This document shows, one piece after another, positions 32,930-45,740 of a stretch of DNA of 64,000 bases (position 1 is its first letter; every line of letters begins with the position of its first letter). The notes under the pieces were generated by a model. That model had not been told where the DNA came from and ran no database searches. It was given only the letters and a program-made list of their open reading frames with translations. This stretch comes from Wyeomyia smithii (Eukaryota; Arthropoda; Insecta; Diptera; Culicidae), in NCBI RefSeq assembly GCF_029784165.1, contig NC_073696.1, positions 178,429,825-178,493,824 of the forward strand, read 5' to 3'. The position numbers and the translations under genes are program-made.

Positions 32930-34760
32930 AGTCACTGTGAAAAGTGAAGGTAGAAGTCGTAGCCATGCTGAAAGTGTGGTGACCGAAGACTGGTAAACGT
33001 GAGCTTCGAGAGGTTGGTCATATGGCGAAAACGACTTTCAAAACCACATCTACTACAGTGGCAGCGACAAGGGATAACGAGGCGTCGGTTTCGTCAGATC
33101 AGCTTGGAATTATGTGGAGGCCAATCGAAAACCGCTCATGCATGTTGAGAATTAAGAGCAGGTGAGGTGTTTCATGAGCTTCTCGATGAAACATATAAAG
33201 AATGCCCAAAACATGGTATAATCATCATCAGTCATCAGGAACGCAAATGCACAGGTTGGACGGAGAAAACTCTTCCGTCCTATTATTGGCAGACACAGAA
33301 TCAATGATACCAGTATTGGGAATGGTCTGAAGTTAAAAACTTCGCGTCAACCAGAGGTATGGCAATCTGTTATCTGTATTACATACTTTACACAAGAAGA
33401 TATCTGGCAACATACATGGTAACACCCTAGTAATGAGCCCTGCTTTCAGATTGACCATATTCTGGTTGACGTTCGATATTTCTCAGGCGTCATCGAAGTG
33501 CGGTATTTCCGAGCCCCAAAAATCGATTCAGATTGCCATCTCGTGTCAAAAACGACTCGCGATTGTCTGATCAAAGTATACAAGCTATTCAAGGACGGCT
33601 GAATAGTCAGAAGCACACGGAGAAGCTGCTGAGTACACTCGAACAGTTGATGAGGGGATTGGTGAATCGGCTGGAGATCTGCACGAACTATGGAGGCATA
33701 TCCGCAATACGGTCAGCAATACAATGCGGCAGGTGTTGGGAAAAACCACAGGAACCACACGCTACACATAGTTCCATGCGGAGTGTCAAGAGTTGATGGA
33801 CGAAAAAACCGGGTTCGTGCTCGCACGATGGTGGCAGTAATTCATGTGATACGCCAGAGCAGGGATGTATCGTGAGGCTAAATCCGCCAAAAAACAATTC
33901 CACTAATACAAGAAACACGAGTACTGCGAACGATCTCTTCCGGAGGTATGCTTCTCGTACGACACGAGAAGTTTTATAAACTAGTAAACGGAATCACATC
34001 TTATGTTAAATGTATTCAGAGAAGTAAACTTGAAAGACTTCAGGGCGGCATGCGATTCAGTTGACGGCAACGAGTTATGGCAGATTATGCTGATTCGTAC
34101 CACCCTTTACGGTTACTCATCATGCGTCAGGATAGCGGGTGATTTTCGAACCCGCTCGTGGCGTTGGACGGTCTGATGGCTTTCGAAACTGTAGTTCAAC
34201 ATTATCTCGGAGGGTGCAGCATGAAGAACTAGTGTGCAAAAAGCGGTACCATTATCTCGAAGTCTGCACAACTGCACAACTCATGATGTGTTCAGACAAC
34301 GAGTAAACCTAAATCCATAATGAAATCGTTATTTGGTGCATTAGTTTCTAGGAGAAACAGACACATGATTAGATTACATCAGCTCTTAGAAGCGATTCAC
34401 TCGATTGTCTCTCCATACGCAAACGACGAGGTGTACCAACATGTGTATGTCATCAAGCTGATGAAATACGGCAGGGTTCAGTGAGCTGGCCACGTGCAAC
34501 GAATGTCGGTGGAGCAACCAACGAAAATAATAATAAAGCCCGACAGAGGTTGTTGACTTCATGGTAGATCCCGTACTCGTTGGATGTGTGGTGTTGGTAT
34601 AGACGCCCGATCGGCGACTGTAAAGGGTAATAGAGGGGAAAGACAAGCTGAAGATTGAGTGATAAGAACACGTATTCTGGATTTGACAGTGTGTCGATAA
34701 CAACCTATTGCCATAAAAAGAAATTTTATCGTTGAATGGTAAAAACCACAAAAATATTGA
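32930..34760 (+). pseudogene. RTE-clade non-LTR element, degenerate copy
   Basis: Pieces in order and in changing frames: ETYKECPKHGIIII and KNFASTRGMAIC (endonuclease, 33180-33370), QIDHILVDVRYFSGVIEVR (33450-33500), IDSDCHLVSKTTR (33520-33560), a spacer with the EYCERSL and RSFIN region (33920-33990), DFRAACDSVDGNELWQIML (RT, 34040-34090), and near the end KYGRVQ and AGHVQRM (34460-34500). This order is RTE (JAM1-like in mosquitoes). Large parts of RT including the catalytic YADD are gone. Confidence 0.7.
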
Positions 34761-35096
34761 GCGAAACTAGTGCAACTGTTGATTAAGTTTCAAACCTAGA
34801 CAACGAGTGTGTCTTAGCCAGAGCCTGACAAAGTAATTTTCAATTGACAATAATCAGGTTATAGTGACGCTTTGACCCGTCGCTTTCAATTGAAAAGCTT
34901 TTGTAGCATTCTCAAGCTCTTCGTGAGTCACATGAAAACAACTCGGTAGCTCTTGCTTTGATTTTGACAACTAAAGGGCTAGAAACTGATACAAATGTGT
35001 TTAAATTGAAAGAAAAGATTACACCGTCACTCTCACATGACGATTCTCAATCGAAAATGACAATAAGCGCTAACGAAGACAGGGGGCTTCCATACA

Positions 35097-35288
35097 CAGG
35101 CCCGGATTTAAGGGGGTCGGGGGGGTCAAAGGGGGCAACTGCCCCGGGCCTCCCGATTCAAGGGGCCCCTAGTCCTGGGCCGACCTTTTGCTCGTCACCT
35201 CCCAGAACGTTACCTCTAAATGTTTTAAGAAAAGAGGGCCTCACAAACAAATTTGCCCCGGGCCCCCCACCGTCTAAATCCGGCCCTG
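35097..35288. mobile_element. hAT-type MITE with perfect 8-bp TSD (CAGGCCCGGATTTA family)
   Basis: Left end CAGGCCCGGATTTA, right end inverted CAGGGCCGGATTTA. The TSD TCCATACA at 35089-35096 and 35289-35296 is perfect. The 192-bp body is G-rich (GGGGGTC, GGGGCCCC). A second member in opposite orientation lies at 52346-52534. Confidence 0.93.
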
Positions 35289-35484
35289 TCCATACAGTAC
35301 TTCGCGCAAATATATGGACGAAGGAGAAAAGAAAAGCGTGACGATATGAAACGGAGAACATCTAAACCAGTTTTACAATCCGAAGTGGTTATGCAGCACC
35401 AGTGATCAACAGCGAAAAAAATTCCGAAATATTGATCGGAATTTACGTGACGTATTTATTGGATTGCCGTTTTAACTGCGGCTT

Positions 35485-35975
35485 TTTTGTCCTGTATGGA
35501 CTTCCTCACTGTGACCAGAATCGTTGATCTATTGTTAGATATGCCCGGGTGTTTGCTGTTTCCCGCACTTCTATTATTAGCAATACCGAAATTGAGAAGT
35601 GGCATGCTTATTATTATTTTTGATCAGTGCTTGTGTGTAATATACTACCCTTCCTTTTACACGCTTACTGTTCTTCTATACCGAGCCTCCTTCCTCCTGC
35701 CAAATATCGCCAATTATAACTCCCTGGAGAAGTTTCGTCGTGCGTCCTCCTGGCCAGTTTTATTGATAAGAGGGACTTATTTTTTGTTAAGAGGAAGTCA
35801 CGCAAATGTATTGTAGATTTCAGCGTAAAGGAAGGGTAACTGGTGGGAAGCCTGAGAATAAACCCATGCTTGAAAGTCCTTTTTGACATCGAATGGCCTG
35901 ATTCTACTAAGATTCGAACCCACGACTATCCGCTTGACAAAGCGGACTCTGTAAACTTGCGGCTACGCAGCTCTC
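35485..35975 (-). mobile_element. Full-length tRNA-derived SINE with 12-bp TSD
   Basis: A 12-bp direct repeat, TAACTGCGGCTT, at 35473-35484 and 35976-35987 brackets a 491-bp unit. On the minus strand it begins with a tRNA-like head: A-box region GTAGCCGCAAGTTTACAGAG and B-box GGTTCGAATC. The body ends in a T/A-rich tail near 35485. The same unit occurs at 42955-43464. It is transcribed by RNA polymerase III and moved by a partner LINE. Confidence 0.9.
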
Positions 35976-37831
35976 TAACTGCGGCTTGCTGTATTATAAA
36001 ACTATCATCAAACGACGCGATGCGGTGCTAGTTTCAATTGAGACGCTGAAGGAAATGAACGAGTTTCTCTCTCCGTCACTCTCTCCGGTATTCTCTCCGT
36101 CAATTGAAATAGTCATCAGATTCAAATGACAGCGCGGAATAATCAGTTTCATTGTTTTGTTTCGAAAATGTTGAGCCCTGGTCTTTAGTATTGATGCATC
36201 TTTTGTGAAGACATATAACCATGTTTTCCCTTTTTCCCTTTAAGAATCACAAAAATGGCAAAGTGTTTACCAGTACTAATGTCGTCTTACACAAGTTGGA
36301 AAACTTGGAAAAACTGTCAAATCTGCTTCAAGCTCGTTTGATAGGTTGTTTTTAAAGTACACGGGAAAGTTAGAGTCTTGTATAATCAACGTGTCTTCCC
36401 GATTCGCACAAATTTTGTACTAAAATCGCACAATAATGTGTGAAATGCATAATGCAACAGCTGTACTGCGAAAACATTGACATAGATTGAAAACAGAATA
36501 TATATCATATACACGAGAATCGTACTGTTCCGGTAAACTTCAATCTCGGGCGAACGATCATTTTGGGGCGTTCGAAAAATCGTGCTTCATTCTCGTGCGC
36601 CGGTTCATATGAACGGCTTGCTCATCCCTAATAATACTCTGCAGCCAAAACAACCCTCAGCGATTCATGTTCTCTCACACAACTTAGTGACGCTGGTGCC
36701 AGTAACGTGTTTTGAAAAAAACTTAATGTCTTTTTAATTGATAATGATTCAATGATGTTTTTATTTCACCGGATTCATGAAAGTGAACCGATCAGTTAAT
36801 ATTTTCATTAATCTAGTCAGTACCAAAATTTTCAGTATTGATTGCTGGTTGCACTGTTTCAACGAGAGCAACCTTCTGAAAAACATTATCAATACCAGTA
36901 CAAATCAACTTGACGATACTAACACCAGTGGATACTTTTTAAGTGTAGTAGTTTGAAGCTGTCAAATACATTAAAACAGCGCTAGAGCATGATTCGCGTT
37001 ATGCCCAACACAGAATCATTGTACTAGTTCCAAACTACATCAACAATTGCAAATAAAATTTCAAATTAAATTAACTATTAAACGCAAATGCTGGATGGTG
37101 CGAAACAAGTACAAAATTGTGCGTTTTTAGGCAATTACAAATTCGATAAATATCAAGCTTTCCAGTGATGGTTTACTGGTTGTAACCAGGGCTCTACATT
37201 TTCGAAACAAAACAATGGAACTGATATACTCGCGCTGTCATTTCGATTCGAACAGTTTCATTTTCCCTTGATTCCTTTCGGCTACTATCAACGATCACTG
37301 TTTTCTCTATTTCCCTCTCTCTCTTGTTTCGGATCATTTCAAATGAAACTAATGACTATTTCAATCGACGGAGAGAGTGACGGAGGAAGAGACTCTTTCC
37401 TTTCCTTCAGCGTCTCAATCGAAATTAGCACGGCATCGCGTCGTTTGATGGTAGTTTTCTAATACCGCAGGCCGTAGTTAGAACGGCAATGGCATCCAAT
37501 AAATACGTTACGCAAGTTCCGATCAATATTTCCTTCCTCTTTCCTATATATATACTGTATGGAAGCCTTCTGTCTCCGTCAGCGCTGCCATTTTCAATTG
37601 AGATTCGTCATGTGAGAGTGATAGTGATAATCTCCGCTTTCAATTGAAAAGCGTTTGTATCAATTGAAGGCCCTTCAGTTGTCAGGATCACAGCAAGAGG
37701 TTTCGACTGTGTGTTATGTGACTCACGAAGTGCTCGAAAAAGATACAAAAGCTTTTCAATTGAAAGCGACGGGTCAAAGCGTCACTATAACCTGATAATT
37801 GTGTAATGAAAATGACTTTGTCAGGCTCTGG

Positions 37832-39144
37832 TTGCAACAGTGACGTAAAAAACAGAATTTCGGGAGCGCTCCCCTATACAATTGAAAAGCAGATATATGG
37901 TATGACTTATAATTAATATCGAATTCCAATCCTCTTATTCTCGGTAAAACGATTGTCTGTTGAAGTCCCGTCCGTTTGAAAAGATTGCTTGACTTCTTTG
38001 GCGGGTACTTTTGGGCAAATCGTGTGATGAGAACAAAGCATAGACACTTGTCTATGCTGTCATTGTTATTTTCCCAGATTAGAGCAACAGGCCGTATGAA
38101 GCAAAATAGCTAAATATAATTCGTTATTTGCTAATGAAAGGAAAACCCGACTAGTAATTAATGATGTGGCCAAGCTAGTTAACACATAATCGACCCGTTT
38201 TTTGTGTACACTTATGACCTATCATTCATAAACATCATGCGATACGTGTTCATTCGACAGTTAGGCCTCAAAATGTAGTTTGACACCACAACCATAGCTC
38301 AGTAGTTAGTCTCTGGCGTTCGTGTTTGAATGATAAAATAACAATGTTAAAGAGTTTGTTGTGTCATTTTTCACGTTTGTCGCCATTCGAAGGCATGTCG
38401 TGCTCTATCTTCTTCATTCTCGCCTGTAAAATAAAATCCTAACAACAAATCGATAGTGGAACTTCAATTTAATAAATTTAATTGTATAATTCTAATCGCT
38501 GTTTAATTCATAAAAACAAATTTTCACGGGCTTTGAAATCAATTTCATTTGACTATCAAAACAATTTTTCCGATGTTGGGTGTCAAGTTGCAAACTATGA
38601 TAATTTGTTCATCGAATTAAATGCGTGAATAGCATCAAAAACGGATACAGTTTTGAAGCTTGTTCGCAGCACACAAAACAAAAAACGAAAATCAAATTGT
38701 TCATTTACGGCCAGTGAAATACATTTATTAATTCGAGAGCATGATGCGTTATCTGATCCAAGGGCTCTCCAATCAATGCTCGAAACGATTTCAATTATTT
38801 TTTGTAATGTGATATAAAATACTTTTATTCATTTTCAGTATTTTCTCTAATTAAATCTGGTGTTGTTGTTCTTAGCAATACCATGCTATGCATTAACAGA
38901 TAATCTTGTAGATTTAAATCGCTGTAAAATGTAGCTACAACAGTTTGAAGCGCTAGTAAGAACAAGTAACTTTTACCTGAACCTAAATTGCCAGCCCGCT
39001 TTGCTACTCCAATTATTACTTGTACACTCTCTTTGCGAATTCAACTGCAGAATGTATGATACAATTAAAAAATCCTCATTCCAAAGCTTATTCTAAGTTA
39101 ACTGCGCTCTTAACTCGGGCTCTCGACACACCTCGGTTTGGACG
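37832..39144. other. No gene seen
   Basis: AT-rich. A tRNA A-box-like TAGCTCAGTAGTTAG occurs at 38296-38310, but no anticodon arm or B box follows. Confidence 0.5.
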
Positions 39145-39321
39145 TTAACATTGCCCACCAATGCAAACATATTCTTTACTCCCACAGCATTTAGAATGCT
39201 CTTTTAAATGGATTGCCATTGCCGTCTGCATCTCATCATCAGCATCCGTCCGCCGGCATGCAAGCTCCCGAAGCAATCCGTTTAGTTGCATTACTGAATA
39301 GCGAATGCTAGGGTGAATTTG
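39145..39321 (-). CDS. Possible terminal coding exon, minus strand
   Basis: A frame opens at an acceptor-like ACTATTGCAG (AG at 39323-39322) and encodes IHPSIRYSVMQLNGLLREL, then DADDEMQTAMAIHLKEH and SKCCGSKEYVC before a stop. It is 58 codons, with charged, helical, protein-like composition. The entry phase (0) is compatible with the exit phase of the exon at 48213-48331. No protein family recognised. A polyadenylation signal was not pinned down. Confidence 0.35.
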   Translation of the reverse strand, partial: QIHPSIRYSVMQLNGLLRELACRRTDADDEMQTAMAIHLKEHSKCCGSKEYVCIGGQC

Positions 39322-42300
39322 CTGCAATAGTTATGCGTTCATCACTTGAAACCATTGTTGCAGTTATCACAATTCATTGCACCATGATTGCTGTTTGCAT
39401 ATGCTCTGCAAAACATTTTCCGTTTTTGTTTCTCACATAGATAGGGCTAACAATCGACGATCTATAGCGGATTGAACCCTAAAAATTAAAATATTTTATT
39501 GTTGCGGAAACTTGCATAAGGAAATTGTTGTTCATGAGCATAACGTAGGTAAATATTTGATGTTTTATTGCTGCTTTATAAGAAAGTATGTCAATCCCTG
39601 CTAAGGGGATTTAAAAGGGCTTTTTAACACTGAAAAATATAAAGCGAATGGAAAATCATAACATTTTTCCGCGGGTTTGGGTGGCTGTCTGTGCATAAGC
39701 ATTACTCCTTTGTTGATGGATTTCTTCTTTCAAGCGTCCTCCGCCGCACTGGTTTCTGAATTCGTGCACTCCGGAGAGAGTTCTAGACAGATTTTGCACA
39801 CATCACCTATTCACGAGAACGTGATGCTCTTGCGTTATTCTTTCGAGTGGTTCATTTAAGTGCCACTTTCTGTACATATGTTTTGTAACGAATTCGTTCC
39901 TGAGGAGAGAAAAAAATCATATAAAAACTATCGAGCTGTCTGTGCTGTTGCTTTCAGTTGCAAGGATATGTGTCGAGCTGGATACAGAATTCACACTATC
40001 GAGAGGGAGAAACCTCAATGTACTACGTACGGTTGATCTGTGCTACGTTCATTTGCTAAGTGCATATCATGTAATGTAATTGGATACATTCGTTAGATAA
40101 TATGAATGTGGTTTGGAATTTAACAAGTAGATTGACTCCAAGTTATTGGTATAACGTGATTCCTTGGGATATGTTTACAGTGATTGGGCTAACAAATAAA
40201 TTTTGAAGTAAGTAAACCAGATAACACAATAAAACTAAGTTGGTTTGGGTGCTTTAAATATTCTCGCTTGATACATTGACATATATTATATGGTTACAAA
40301 ATAACTACTAAAACTATGGAATGGCCGATTAAATCCAGAGCTTAATTTAATGAAATTTCATAAACACTATCTCTTGAATAAGTTTGTAAAATTCTGGGAT
40401 CCTTAATGTTATACCTCGACAATAATGTAAAATAGCCCAGTTTTGCGCTCTGTTTCGTCTCGTTCTGAGATAAATCTTACCGAACTCCAGCCGGTGTGAT
40501 TTTGATGAATATTTACTACAGGTCGAAAAGAAGAAAAAGTAATAGCAAGCTTATGCTTAAAATATGATTCAATTAATGGATACCTACAATGCATAAGATC
40601 ATTCGTTTGATTAGATGTTTCACAATATGATCAACTCGAATCTGTAATATTAGGAAGATTCAAGTGCAAACATTTTTGCTTCATCTTCGTAGAATGTGAT
40701 GTACATAAGCACATACAACTAATCCCCATTGTACACAGCTGTCGTTGTTGAATATTTAAATACACAGATTGCTTGTTTATGTGTCCATGGACTGGAAATT
40801 AGGGCAGCTGACTGGGCCTTAGATTCGCTGGCAAGTCGATTCATGGTACACTGTCTATGTCGCCACTACCACCACCCTATCATCCATCAAACATGACAGT
40901 ATCATTTCGCTTTTCGGCGAAACGTGCCGTTTAGAGTAGAAGACGAAGGAATCTCGACAGAACAAGCGCTCTCATCACAACTCACGTGGCATAAAGCACA
41001 TATGACATAACACGTGCTTCTCTCTAAAGCGGATCTGGCCATATCGTTAGAGCAAATTTTCACGTTCTCAGAATTATGACCCGCTTCCGAGGCTGTTTTC
41101 ATCATCACCTCACCAGTCCCGTCTGCGGTGAAACGTTCCGGCTTGGCGCCAGGTTTGAAAAACGGTAGTCACATTTCTAGAACGGAAAAGTTTATAACGA
41201 CAGTCGAAGCTTAATTTAAAGGATTAGGTGATACAGTGTGTGCGAGTGTGTCATAATAGTTCATGCTTTACCGAGGCGGCGAAGCTTTGGTTCGTTTACA
41301 ATTTACTCGACACAATGCGATTCAGTTCCAAGCGTAGCAGCTGAGTCCAGCGTGCTGGCTATTCTAGATGTACCTATATGACAAGATGGACGGTTGGTAG
41401 TTGATTATGAAATAGCAATATTTCATCACAAATACCTCCGCATTTTTCTTGTTTCTAGATAATGAAGTTGGCAGTCAACGAACGAGTTTTGTAGGTACCT
41501 GCAACAAATGCAGGCTCGTAGTTAGGCTGAGTGGATTTGACTGCAACAAAATCGTAACAACAATTTTGTGAGTTTAATGTGAAAGATTTATGCATTTATT
41601 TCGTTAGCTATTAAATCATAACTAACAAACATTCGCCAAACGAGCATTAGAGGATAATATTTGACAAATTCCGCACGCCTTAAAAAGTTGCTGTTTACGC
41701 AGAACCAAAAACTACGAAAGTAGAAGGTTAATGTTTGTTTTAAGATGATTCGGGGTAAGAAAAATAAATCGTTTTCAATGTACTCTAACGGAAGACTCGT
41801 TGTCATAAATGTTTATGAATTTCTGAATTCCCACCACTCTATGGCATTAATCTGATTTAAACGTTTGGTTGCATAGTCCAGATCTAAAAGAAAGAAGTAT
41901 ACAAAATGTTTATATCACCTCTCAACTAAAATTCTAGACAATGTCTTGAGAAAAACATGTTGGTTTTCAGATATGTTCTCTGACCAGCAATATTGTTGAA
42001 ATATTTGTCATCTTTTGTGACATAATACATAGTAAATATTCTGAATAAATTATTAATAACCTTTTTTAAATATCCTCTACTTTCAAAACAAACAAAAGTT
42101 AATGGAAGTTTAGTTTCCAGTTTTTTCAAACACTGTATTTACTGTAGGTACTTTTTTCGGTTTGCACACACGTGTTGAAACTGTTTGCATATTAGGGTGA
42201 ACGATAAATTGTTAGCCGCTGAATTTAAAACTCTATTTCTATATGAATGAAATGTAATCTTTTGAAGTGTTTAGTTAGTTCAATAATATATTTAAACAAA

Positions 42301-42954
42301 CTTCGTAGGTAAATTCTATTTCTCTTTTATCAGGAAACTAACCAACCAAAATTTCGATTATCCTTCAGCTTTGAACTGCAGTTCCCATATGTCAGTGTAA
42401 ATAAAATTGACTCTTGGCTGACGTTCAAACTATGCTAAAGATATTCGCCCGCAACACAAACATAAATTTCAAGTAATTACACAAGTTATCCTTTTGCTCA
42501 GGCCATACGCTGCTACGGGCCTGAGCAGCTGAAGCAATCATAAACCATTCTCAGATGTACTCTAGCAACGTGTTCATTCGATCGTATACAGCTAGAAAAG
42601 TGTTGGAAAATTTATGCAAGGGATAATAGCCGCTGCCTGCGTTGGTATCTAATCGGTCATAAATCTTTGAAGAGGCCAAAGCATCAAATTCGTTTGTTTG
42701 CTGCAATGTTGTTGGAAAATCAATCACAGTGGGTGGAGAAAGTTCCAACTTAATCTAAAATTTTTACTATAATGCACCAAACATCTACGAATATTAATTC
42801 AACGCATTTATATAACAAAAACTCTAACTTCATTTTTAGCTAGGGGTAATCTTGTTTATATTTTATAAAAGTTAAAAGTTGATGCAACAGCAACAAATGA
42901 TACCATAAATTTCATGCTAGTTATCAATGAAACTAAAAAGCGCGAATCGAGCAA
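39322..42954. other. Unassigned 3.6 kb, possibly intronic
   Basis: AT-rich with no retroelement similarity that I can see. One 63-bp minus-strand segment, 41114-41176, is bounded by a TTCTAG acceptor and a GTGAGG donor and is open in phase 0 (KCDYRFSNLAPSRNV...), but it is too short to accept by itself. Confidence 0.45.
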
Positions 42955-43464
42955 AAAAGACGACTCATCACTGCGACCAGAGCTTAGATCTATTGTGATA
43001 TTGCCCAGGTGTTTTCTGTACTCCACACTTCATATTATTAGCAGTAACACTATTGAAGTAAGTGATACGCTTGTCATTCATATCAGTGCTTATGTGTAAT
43101 TTACCTTTTCGTTTCAAGCTTACTGCTCTACTATACCGAGCCTGGACAGAGGCTCGGTATAGTAGAGCAGTAAAGCTTGAAACGAAAAGGTAACAATATC
43201 GCCTAGTTACAATTTCCTGGAGAGAACTTTCATATGTTACTCACACCTGTTTTATTATAATAGGGACTTATTTTTGTTAGTAGGAGAGTCAACAGGGGTA
43301 CTGTAGAATCCAGATTGAAGGAAGGGTACGTGGTGGGGAGCCGGAGAATAAACCCATGCTAAAAGTCCTTTGACAACCAAATGGCCTGATTCTACTAAGA
43401 TTCGAACCCACGACCACCCGCTTATCAAAGCGGACTCTGTAACCTTGCGGCTACGGAGCTCCCC
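42955..43464 (-). mobile_element. tRNA-derived SINE, second copy, with internal inverted duplication
   Basis: Parallels 35485-35975 along its whole length. The minus-strand head reads GAGCTCCGTAGCCGCAAGG with B-box GGTTCGAATC. The body shares GCCTGATTCTACTAAGATTC and CAGGTGTTT-type blocks. A stretch at 43101-43142 is repeated inverted at 43151-43193. TSD not found. Confidence 0.8.
43101..43193. repeat. Near-perfect 42-bp hairpin inside the SINE
   Basis: Left arm from TTACCTTTTCG to ACCGAGCC (43101-43142); right arm its inverse (43151-43193) with one extra A; loop of 8 bases. The homologous SINE at 35.6 kb has only the left-arm sequence, so the right arm is a new local inverted copy. Confidence 0.93.
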
Positions 43465-43989
43465 TTTAATATAATATAAACCTCAGACAGTGTTATAATA
43501 GTTTTAAAACGTTACGTTTGTGGTCAAGCAAATGTCTAGTTGCTGAAAAAGTGGAAAAATATGCTTACGTAATTATTGAACGGCCCCTAAGTAGAACAAC
43601 AACGGTTTTCTCTTATTCGTGTTTCCCTTTTTATAGCTTATTCAGCTGAAATGGTGCTCATTTTCGCGCATGTATTTTGTTTGTTTGGACATGGCAGCTT
43701 AGTTTATTCATTTTGAGGATGTCCTGTTGGTTTGGCTTGCGCTGTTGACAGCCTGCGGCTGTCATCGATTATATTGGACTCCCACTCTTTCGAATATGAA
43801 GGGTTCGTGACGAAGGATGTCGGGGATTTAAGGCTGTCATTAGTGACAGCTTGGCAGAATCAACAGACATAAGGAGATGGAAAATAACAGCCCGTTTGGC
43901 ATTGCATGTGTGTGTAGAGCTTTGCAATACAATGAGATCCGACTTAGTTTAAAGTTTGCTGTCACGGAAAGACAGTCAAAAATTTTCAG
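43465..43989. other. No gene seen
   Basis: Unassigned. Short inverted motif near 43750-43850 (GACAGCCTGCGGCTGTC, then GGCTGTCATTAGTGACAGC) forms two small hairpins. Nothing coding. Confidence 0.4.
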
Positions 43990-45470
43990 AACTCTGCTTG
44001 AAACTTTCGGCGATGTGAAGCGCGCTCGGTATCGAACAACTACGAGATCCCATAGTTGACCAGATATACGCGAAGCCGTTGGGTGCGGTGCTAGCAACGG
44101 AAGAGCAGCATGGCGCAGGCTCTCTTGAAGATGACTGGAGGGTTATACGATCCGCCATAAGTAGCACGGCCATAGCGGTACTAAGTACAACCGCCCCGAA
44201 TCGCAAAAACGACTGGTCTGAGGGTGAATGCAAACTGTTAGTGGAGGAGAAGAATGCAGCACAGGCGAGAATGCTGCACTGGGTGATTGTCAGAATCTGG
44301 GAGGATGAGAAGATACCGGAGGATCGATTCTTGAAGGAATCGTGTGTTCCATCCATAAAAAAGACGACAAATTGGATTATAGCAATTACCGTGTAATCAC
44401 GGTGCTAAGCGCTGCAAACACGGTACTTTACTAACTTCTATACCGTCGCCTATCATTTATGACAAAGAAATTCGTGGGGCAATACCAGCCGGAATTCATG
44501 GGGACCCGCGTCACCGCGGACCAGATCTTTGCACTGCTAAGTACTACAGAAATGCCGCGAGTACAACGTAACCACGCAACACCTATTCATCGACCTCAGA
44601 GCAGCGTATGACACCAACGAACGAGATCAGCTAGGGCAAATTAGGAACGAACACGGGTTCCCGAACAAGATAAAGCGATTGGTTAGAGCGACTATGGATA
44701 GAGTGATGTGTAAAGTGAGAGTTTCAGGGATACTCTCGAGTCCTTTCGAATCTCGAAGAGGGTTGTGGAAGGGTGAAAGGCTTTCAATCTGCTTTTGAAC
44801 ATTGCCATGGAAGGTGTTGTTAGAAGAGCGGGGGTACGACCTTCATGAACGTTATGGCACGCAACTTTGAGACGTTGACAGAAACATACAGTAGACTCAA
44901 ACTAGGGACCAATCGGGTTGGACTAAGTCATAGCCACGTCGAAGACCAAATACATGTAAACTAGAGGTCGAGGAAAGACTCTGTTAGCCTTCCATTACGG
45001 ATTGTAATTGACAGTGACGAAATCGAGGTGGTAGATGAGTTTGTGTATTTGGGCTCACTAGTGACGGCCGACAACGACATCAGCAGAGATTTAAAAAGAC
45101 GATTTATGGCCGGAAATCGTGCTTCCTTTGGACTGCAGAAAACGCATCGATCGAAGAAAACTCACCGCTCTACAAAGTTAACCATCAACAAAACACTTAT
45201 TAGACCGGTAGTCCTCTAGGGCAACGAAACATGGACCTTGCTCGTGGAGGACTAGCGTGTCCTTTGAGTTTTCGAACGGAATGTGCTGTGTACGATCTAC
45301 GGTGGGGTGGAGATGGAAGATGGGGCATGGAGACGACAAATGAATTACGAGTTGCATTAGTTGCTGAAGGAACCCACTTTAGTCCATGCTGCTAAAATTG
45401 GAAGGCGTTGGTAGGCTGGATATGTCTTAAGGATGTTGAATGGAAGCCTGTTAAAGATCTTTCGGTACTG
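43990..45470 (+). pseudogene. RTE-clade non-LTR element, degenerate copy with deletions
   Basis: In order: AISSTAIAVLSTTAPNRKND (linker, 44150-44220), VEEKNAAQARMLH, then directly IPEDRFLKE and SIHKKDDKLDYSNYRVITVL (RT entry, 44310-44410), GTRVTADQIFALL (44500-44540), pieces of the RT palm (44590-44830) and FVYLGSLVTADNDISRDLK with LTINKTLIRPVVL (45040-45220). Many stops and shifts; no intact catalytic core. Confidence 0.75.
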
Positions 45471-45740
45471 TCTTACACAACTTACGAATCGGTGGTTCTG
45501 GCAACTTATTGCATTCGCCGTTTTCACAAATTAGGTAGGTAATAATGACAAAAAGCAACAACAATTTGGTTACTGATCGGTCGGCGGTGGTTTACATTAC
45601 CGAATGTTTTATTGAGCGCTCAGCTGTTGAAAAGTCGGTGAAAAAAACGAATTCGGTGATTTAATGCAATTGTATATGGTACAATCTCACCTCCATGGGG
45701 CCCCACTGGAATAATCCCATCCGGGCCTACACTACTTACA

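Larger units (their letters stand above)
34818..37831. mobile_element. 3-kb element with about 650-bp inverted arms (foldback/long-TIR type)
   Basis: CCAGAGCCTGACAAAGT at 34818 is mirrored by ACTTTGTCAGGCTCTGG ending at 37831. Inverted similarity continues through GTTATAGTGACGCTTTGACC and CTTTCAATTGAAAAGC blocks, TCTCACATGACGA, TTGATCGGAA, AAACGACGCGATGC and on to GAGCCCTGGT (36182/37185). The right arm is 37185-37831. The left arm is lengthened by a hAT MITE and a SINE. The loop 36183-37184 is about 1 kb without a transposase. Flanks show no clear TSD. Superfamily unknown. Confidence 0.8.

Noticed and set aside
32273..32935. 220-residue minus-strand frame
   Set aside because: It crosses a satellite-like block, unassigned DNA and a hAT MITE, with no coherent composition or motif.
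35900..35975. tRNA gene candidate (also 43390-43464, 51340-51405 and 31930-31983)
   Set aside because: A- and B-box-like blocks are present, but each is the head of a SINE (one with TSDs) and does not close a proper cloverleaf with an acceptor stem.
38290..38335. tRNA-like TAGCTCAGTAGTTAG motif
   Set aside because: A-box only; no convincing anticodon arm, B box or acceptor pairing follows.
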